Below, in pieces: positions 13,801 to 15,739 of a stretch of 15,739 bases of DNA. How positions within the stretch are numbered: position 1 is the first letter of the stretch; the number at the start of each line of letters is the position of its first letter. The notes beneath the pieces were generated by a model that was not told the DNA's origin, did not search any database, and was given only the letters and a program-made list of their open reading frames with translations. This DNA comes from an uncultured Bacillota bacterium (GTDB taxonomy: Bacteria > Bacillota > Clostridia > Christensenellales > UBA1242): the NCBI GenBank assembly GCA_937889705.1, contig CALBYO010000106.1, positions 1 to 15,739 on the forward strand, given 5' to 3'. A program made the translations under genes and the position numbers.

Positions 13801-15739
13801 TTTGTTAGTCCTTCGCCTATAACAACTGAAACAAGCTGTTCGCATTGATAAAAAACCGATTGATCATCATTATATGTACATTCTTCCAAATAAACATTAT
13901 CTGGTATTACAATTTCTGTTAGCCCACATCTTTCAAAAGCATCATTACTTATTTTATTTAGCATTTTAGGAAGTTTAATAAATTGTAAATTTTTACAACT
14001 TGCGAAACATTGAGATTTTATTTCGGTAACTTGATCTGGAATTGTTATTCCTGCTAATTTATCACATCCGTAGAATGCTCGGACTCCAATCTCTTTAACA
14101 CTTTCAGGAATTGTAATTGATTTTATATAATCATTTTGATTAAATGCTTCCTCACCAACACTAATTACTGCAAGTCCATTTATTAATGAAGGGATATCAT
14201 AATTTGTGTCTGTAGAAATATATTTAGAAAGAATTATTCCCCCATTTGCTTTTGCAAATATTGCTTTACTATCTGTTGCTAAATATGGATTTCCATCAAC
14301 TATTGTCACATGAATTTGTGTAACATATTCAGGCAGCCATGAAACTTCAGCAATTCCTGAGCCAATATTTATTGATTCTATTCCTTTACATTCTACAAAT
14401 GCTCCACTTCCAATACTAATCACGCTATTCGGAATATTAATTACAGTTAACCCTTGACAATTTCTGAAAGCTTGGAATCCAATTCTTTCAACACTATTTG
14501 GAATTATAATTGGAGTTTCAAATTCACATCCATAACTACCCATAGAACTAAAGGCGCTATCTCCAATATTTATAACACTCCCATCTATTGGAATTATACT
14601 ATTTTTACAACCCAAAATTAAAGTTTTAGTTGCAGTTTTAATTAAACAATTCTTTTCACTATGATAAACTATATTGCCTTGCTTAACTTCTATGCTTTCT
14701 AAACTATTTGACTCAGCTATAGAACCAGAACCTTCAATACTTGTTACACTTTTGGGAATTGTAATTGATTTAAGTTTATAACATTGAGCAAAAGCTTGCA
14801 CTCCAATACTTACTACGCCATCTGGAATGTTTATAGATAACAAATTAGAACTATGAAACGCACTTCGTCCTATAATTTTTACATTATTATTTGTAGAAAA
14901 TTCTATTGAAGAAATCCCACAATTACTGAAACTTTCAACACCTATTTCAGTTATGCTAGAGGAAAGTTTAACTGATTCCAACGCCCCACATCCATAAAAA
15001 GTACGATAAAGTGTAGTAACTGCAAACTTATTCGAATCTTCGCTAATGCCTAGATATTTAGGGATTACAACTGTTGTAACGCCATCTTTAGGTTCAAATT
15101 TATTAAGTTTCGCTGTATAGCTATCTGTATTAGCATAAGTTGAAGCACCAAATGTTGATGCACTATTTCTTGAAATTATTGAAGATAATGTTGATGCGTC
15201 TACTTTGTTACCACTTTCATCTATAAGGTCAAAATACCATGTTCCTTGTTCATCTGTATATTGGAAATCACCATATTCAGAAGATGTTGATGTTATTGGT
15301 GATGGTAAGAAAAGATACAAGCCTGGTGCAGATACTTGCCATTTACCGTCAAAACCAACTGTTTCATGCCCTGTTGTTGATGGGTTGATAAGTTTGCTTG
15401 AAACATTATCTATTCCATACATAATTGTTGCTCCTGATGAGAATGCATCAGTTGCTATTCTATATTCAATATTTTCACTATTTGAAAGTGTTAATTTTAA
15501 TTTTGAGCAACCATAGAAGGCTTTTGAACCGATTGTGATTGTCAATTTTTGTGTTGGGTTTCCTGAAATTGTGATTTCACCATCTTTTTTATCGTCTGAG
15601 ATGATGTCATCGATGTCGATTTCTGGTTTTTCTTCATCTGTAATATCAACTTCAACTGGTTTTATAGATGTAGATATTTTCCAACCTTCTGCATTTGGAT
15701 CTGCATCACCTTGGAGTGTTTCAAGTGTGAGATAAACTT
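10848..15739 (-). CDS. Giant BspA-like LRR_5 / InlB B-repeat protein (N-terminus beyond window)
   Basis: The frame is open to the right edge with no stop, giving at least 1629 residues; a TTG at 15545 is an internal Leu codon, so the start and any signal peptide lie outside. Numbering from that TTG: the part before it is acidic, rich in Asp, Glu and Ile. One LRR_5 unit (GSKAFYGCSKLK) opens the segment. A roughly 110-residue non-repeat stretch with WQVSAPGLYLFLP follows. A long LRR_5 block then runs to about residue 620 (I-x-I-P-x-S-V-x-x-I-G-x-x-A-F-x-x-C). Six InlB/Listeria-Bacteroides-type repeats follow (about 622-1105), ending in Y-A-V-W-K-like motifs. About 460 C-terminal residues contain three mutually similar beta-rich units. 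There is no LPXTG anchor, C-terminal membrane helix or dockerin; it ends SEYLQG. Such proteins usually sit on or leave the cell surface and bind host or microbial partners. The ligand is unknown. Confidence 0.9.
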   Translation of the reverse strand, partial: VYLTLETLQGDADPNAEGWKISTSIKPVEVDITDEEKPEIDIDDIISDDKKDGEITISGNPTQKLTITIGSKAFYGCSKLKLTLSNSENIEYRIATDAFSSGATIMYGIDNVSSKLINPSTTGHETVGFDGKWQVSAPGLYLFLPSPITSTSSEYGDFQYTDEQGTWYFDLIDESGNKVDASTLSSIISRNSASTFGASTYANTDSYTAKLNKFEPKDGVTTVVIPKYLGISEDSNKFAVTTLYRTFYGCGALESVKLSSSITEIGVESFSNCGISSIEFSTNNNVKIIGRSAFHSSNLLSINIPDGVVSIGVQAFAQCYKLKSITIPKSVTSIEGSGSIAESNSLESIEVKQGNIVYHSEKNCLIKTATKTLILGCKNSIIPIDGSVINIGDSAFSSMGSYGCEFETPIIIPNSVERIGFQAFRNCQGLTVINIPNSVISIGSGAFVECKGIESINIGSGIAEVSWLPEYVTQIHVTIVDGNPYLATDSKAIFAKANGGIILSKYISTDTNYDIPSLINGLAVISVGEEAFNQNDYIKSITIPESVKEIGVRAFYGCDKLAGITIPDQVTEIKSQCFASCKNLQFIKLPKMLNKISNDAFERCGLTEIVIPDNVYLEECTYNDDQSVFYQCEQLVSVVIGEGLTKIPKNCFKGCLKLEKVTIPSTCTVIGDSAFSGCTNLTTIILNVTYDLDGVNATGPELSSFETSTTDGLTITSVLKSAPTNIENGFTFKGWTDGTTIYQPGDNFTFNLSNRKLKAVWSGPQTITFYNDDTKSQSFTMNGFFADEGIIFPDGKGIILKEGYYLVGWSTSANSSYVNYSIGQKYSNFSGYTELYAVWKSESEVAKIIFDFSEVEGQENIIKIGYNDSFTISDVVGSIIENIRNASGQAIAGWSWTQGSSNFDVWNDSNIWYSSYQGQTKTLYPVWKNVLTINFDLNGGEGTLPESFEVWERKSFDIPEVSLTKDGYMFAGWAWKSNSTYTDYANGTTDITFYEEDTYGSTTLYAIWKQPLTISFDTNGGVGQVPEDIITYTDGRINIPEVTLTKDGYTFLGWSFSKNPTWGDIEYTNGEVDQTYTEFSSKTLYAVWGETVTIIFDLNGGEGTAPSSVQKKFGESINMPSANDFARSGYKFKGWALKPHTDGQYNWSANISINSEGISGTITIYACWEVLTDQVSVGSLTQAEIDAVQALWNGHTSLSDLTDTSLLNSMSNNKLHSRFNILAYLNNNKLEYNTSGNSSYGISYETRIYKLTTNTYTFEFENSLPTGWILVNWRYEVKASGDVTIVNGRAQATVNYSYIGFENSSYEERLMMIFILPNQPAESESVEVSITGLPANAVSSLLESTDEYDGFHYLIRSGIKIEIYDSENKLIWLGIPNSSNRGFVKYRFATGTYKIRFYTTNVIGVGLYDFDASTEITDFVVSEVTKGDGYSEFTINYTYAAGNSNLKIFLKMSDLGDITKISEMETYKYFSGPSNIVGTWFKGTVSAMGLAYTDMSDEDKNYAGYCGKLINEYFNGSICTVPMFTIYTVNGKVFEYNGNSDNFAMELEAEYTIRFTEEVKEVMLLGNDSMSVNSITNITYNEATGTWDATISVSEYSMLMFLTADLDLSQYDDLPAYDANTDYSEYLQG
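12230..13680 (-). repeat. Six InlB B-type (Listeria-Bacteroides) repeats
   Basis: Six units of about 75-85 residues end near 13450, 13215, 12952, 12705, 12465 and 12230 with AVWSG, YAVWKSE, YPVWKN, YAIWKQ, YAVWGE and YACWE. The last three start with clear F-D-x-N-G-G-x-G strands and contain G-Y-x-F-x-G-W. The first three are more diverged; two of these have lost the N-G-G turn entirely. Such units form rigid beta-grasp stalks in surface proteins. Confidence 0.88.
13680..15545 (-). repeat. BspA-like LRR_5 repeat region
   Basis: About 15 copies of an A-F-x-x-C-like core (AFYGC, SFSNC, AFAQC, AFRNC, AFVEC, CFASC, CFKGC, AFSGC and others), each joined to I-x-I-P-x-S-V-x-x-I-G. The spacing is mostly 23-25 residues, with several longer interruptions. 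Copies are divergent at DNA level, so this is an old protein repeat rather than a recent tandem duplication. Confidence 0.88.

Noticed and set aside
10848..15545. TTG at 15545 as the start of the giant LRR_5 protein
   Set aside because: The frame stays open to the right edge, the codon lies inside a repeat unit, and no Shine-Dalgarno site is present.
10848..15739. Recent tandem duplication or assembly collapse in the repeat gene
   Set aside because: Repeat units differ strongly at DNA level and the frame is intact, so the repeats are ancient.
1..15739. tRNA, rRNA, CRISPR array, insertion sequence or phage module
   Set aside because: No cloverleaf-like, spaced-repeat, transposase or integrase signal was found on either strand by reading; a dedicated search could still find a small RNA.

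Overview
The window is AT-rich, gene-dense bacterial DNA of low-GC Gram-positive (Bacillota) character. Supporting signs are strong AGGAGG-type Shine-Dalgarno sites, consensus TTGACA/TATAAT promoters with 17-base spacers, the pth-mfd gene order, a TIGR04086/DUF3792 membrane protein, a DUF1540 cysteine-rich mini-protein and a giant BspA-like LRR_5/InlB-repeat protein. An uncultured anaerobic, possibly gut-associated Clostridia-like lineage fits best; that placement is inference. Ordinary code 11 fits, with Trp read from TGG.

Layout, left to right. (1) The 3' part of an RluD-type rRNA pseudouridine synthase (+), cut by the left edge. (2) A two-gene minus-strand unit, a DusB-like tRNA dihydrouridine synthase followed by a TIGR04086 membrane protein. 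(3) A divergent plus-strand pair, a sugar-phosphate nucleotidyltransferase overlapping a dUTPase-family protein. (4) A minus-strand operon: a stripped-down GlmU-like protein, pth and mfd. This matches the glmU...pth-mfd order of Bacillota, but the glmU position is held by a protein lacking both active sites. (5) A small DUF1540 gene (+). (6) A plus-strand gene with an N-terminal PadR DNA-binding domain, a long disordered linker and four C-terminal membrane helices. (7) On the minus strand, most of a very large secreted-type LRR_5 plus InlB B-repeat protein whose N-terminus lies beyond the right edge.

Genes meet in convergent pairs separated by single bidirectional hairpin terminators, and in three of these hairpins a gene's own stop codon is the loop. 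Four promoters can be read with near-consensus boxes. Two of them, for dus and the GlmU-like gene, place the -10 box only 6-7 bases from the ATG with no Shine-Dalgarno site, predicting leaderless mRNAs. No gene-free stretch exceeds 300 bases, and no tRNA, rRNA, CRISPR, IS element or riboswitch was recognised. The items most worth a second look are the GlmU-like pseudoenzyme, the membrane-anchored PadR regulator, the dUTPase homologue with altered catalytic motifs, and an apparent three-copy repeat at the C-terminus of the giant surface protein.
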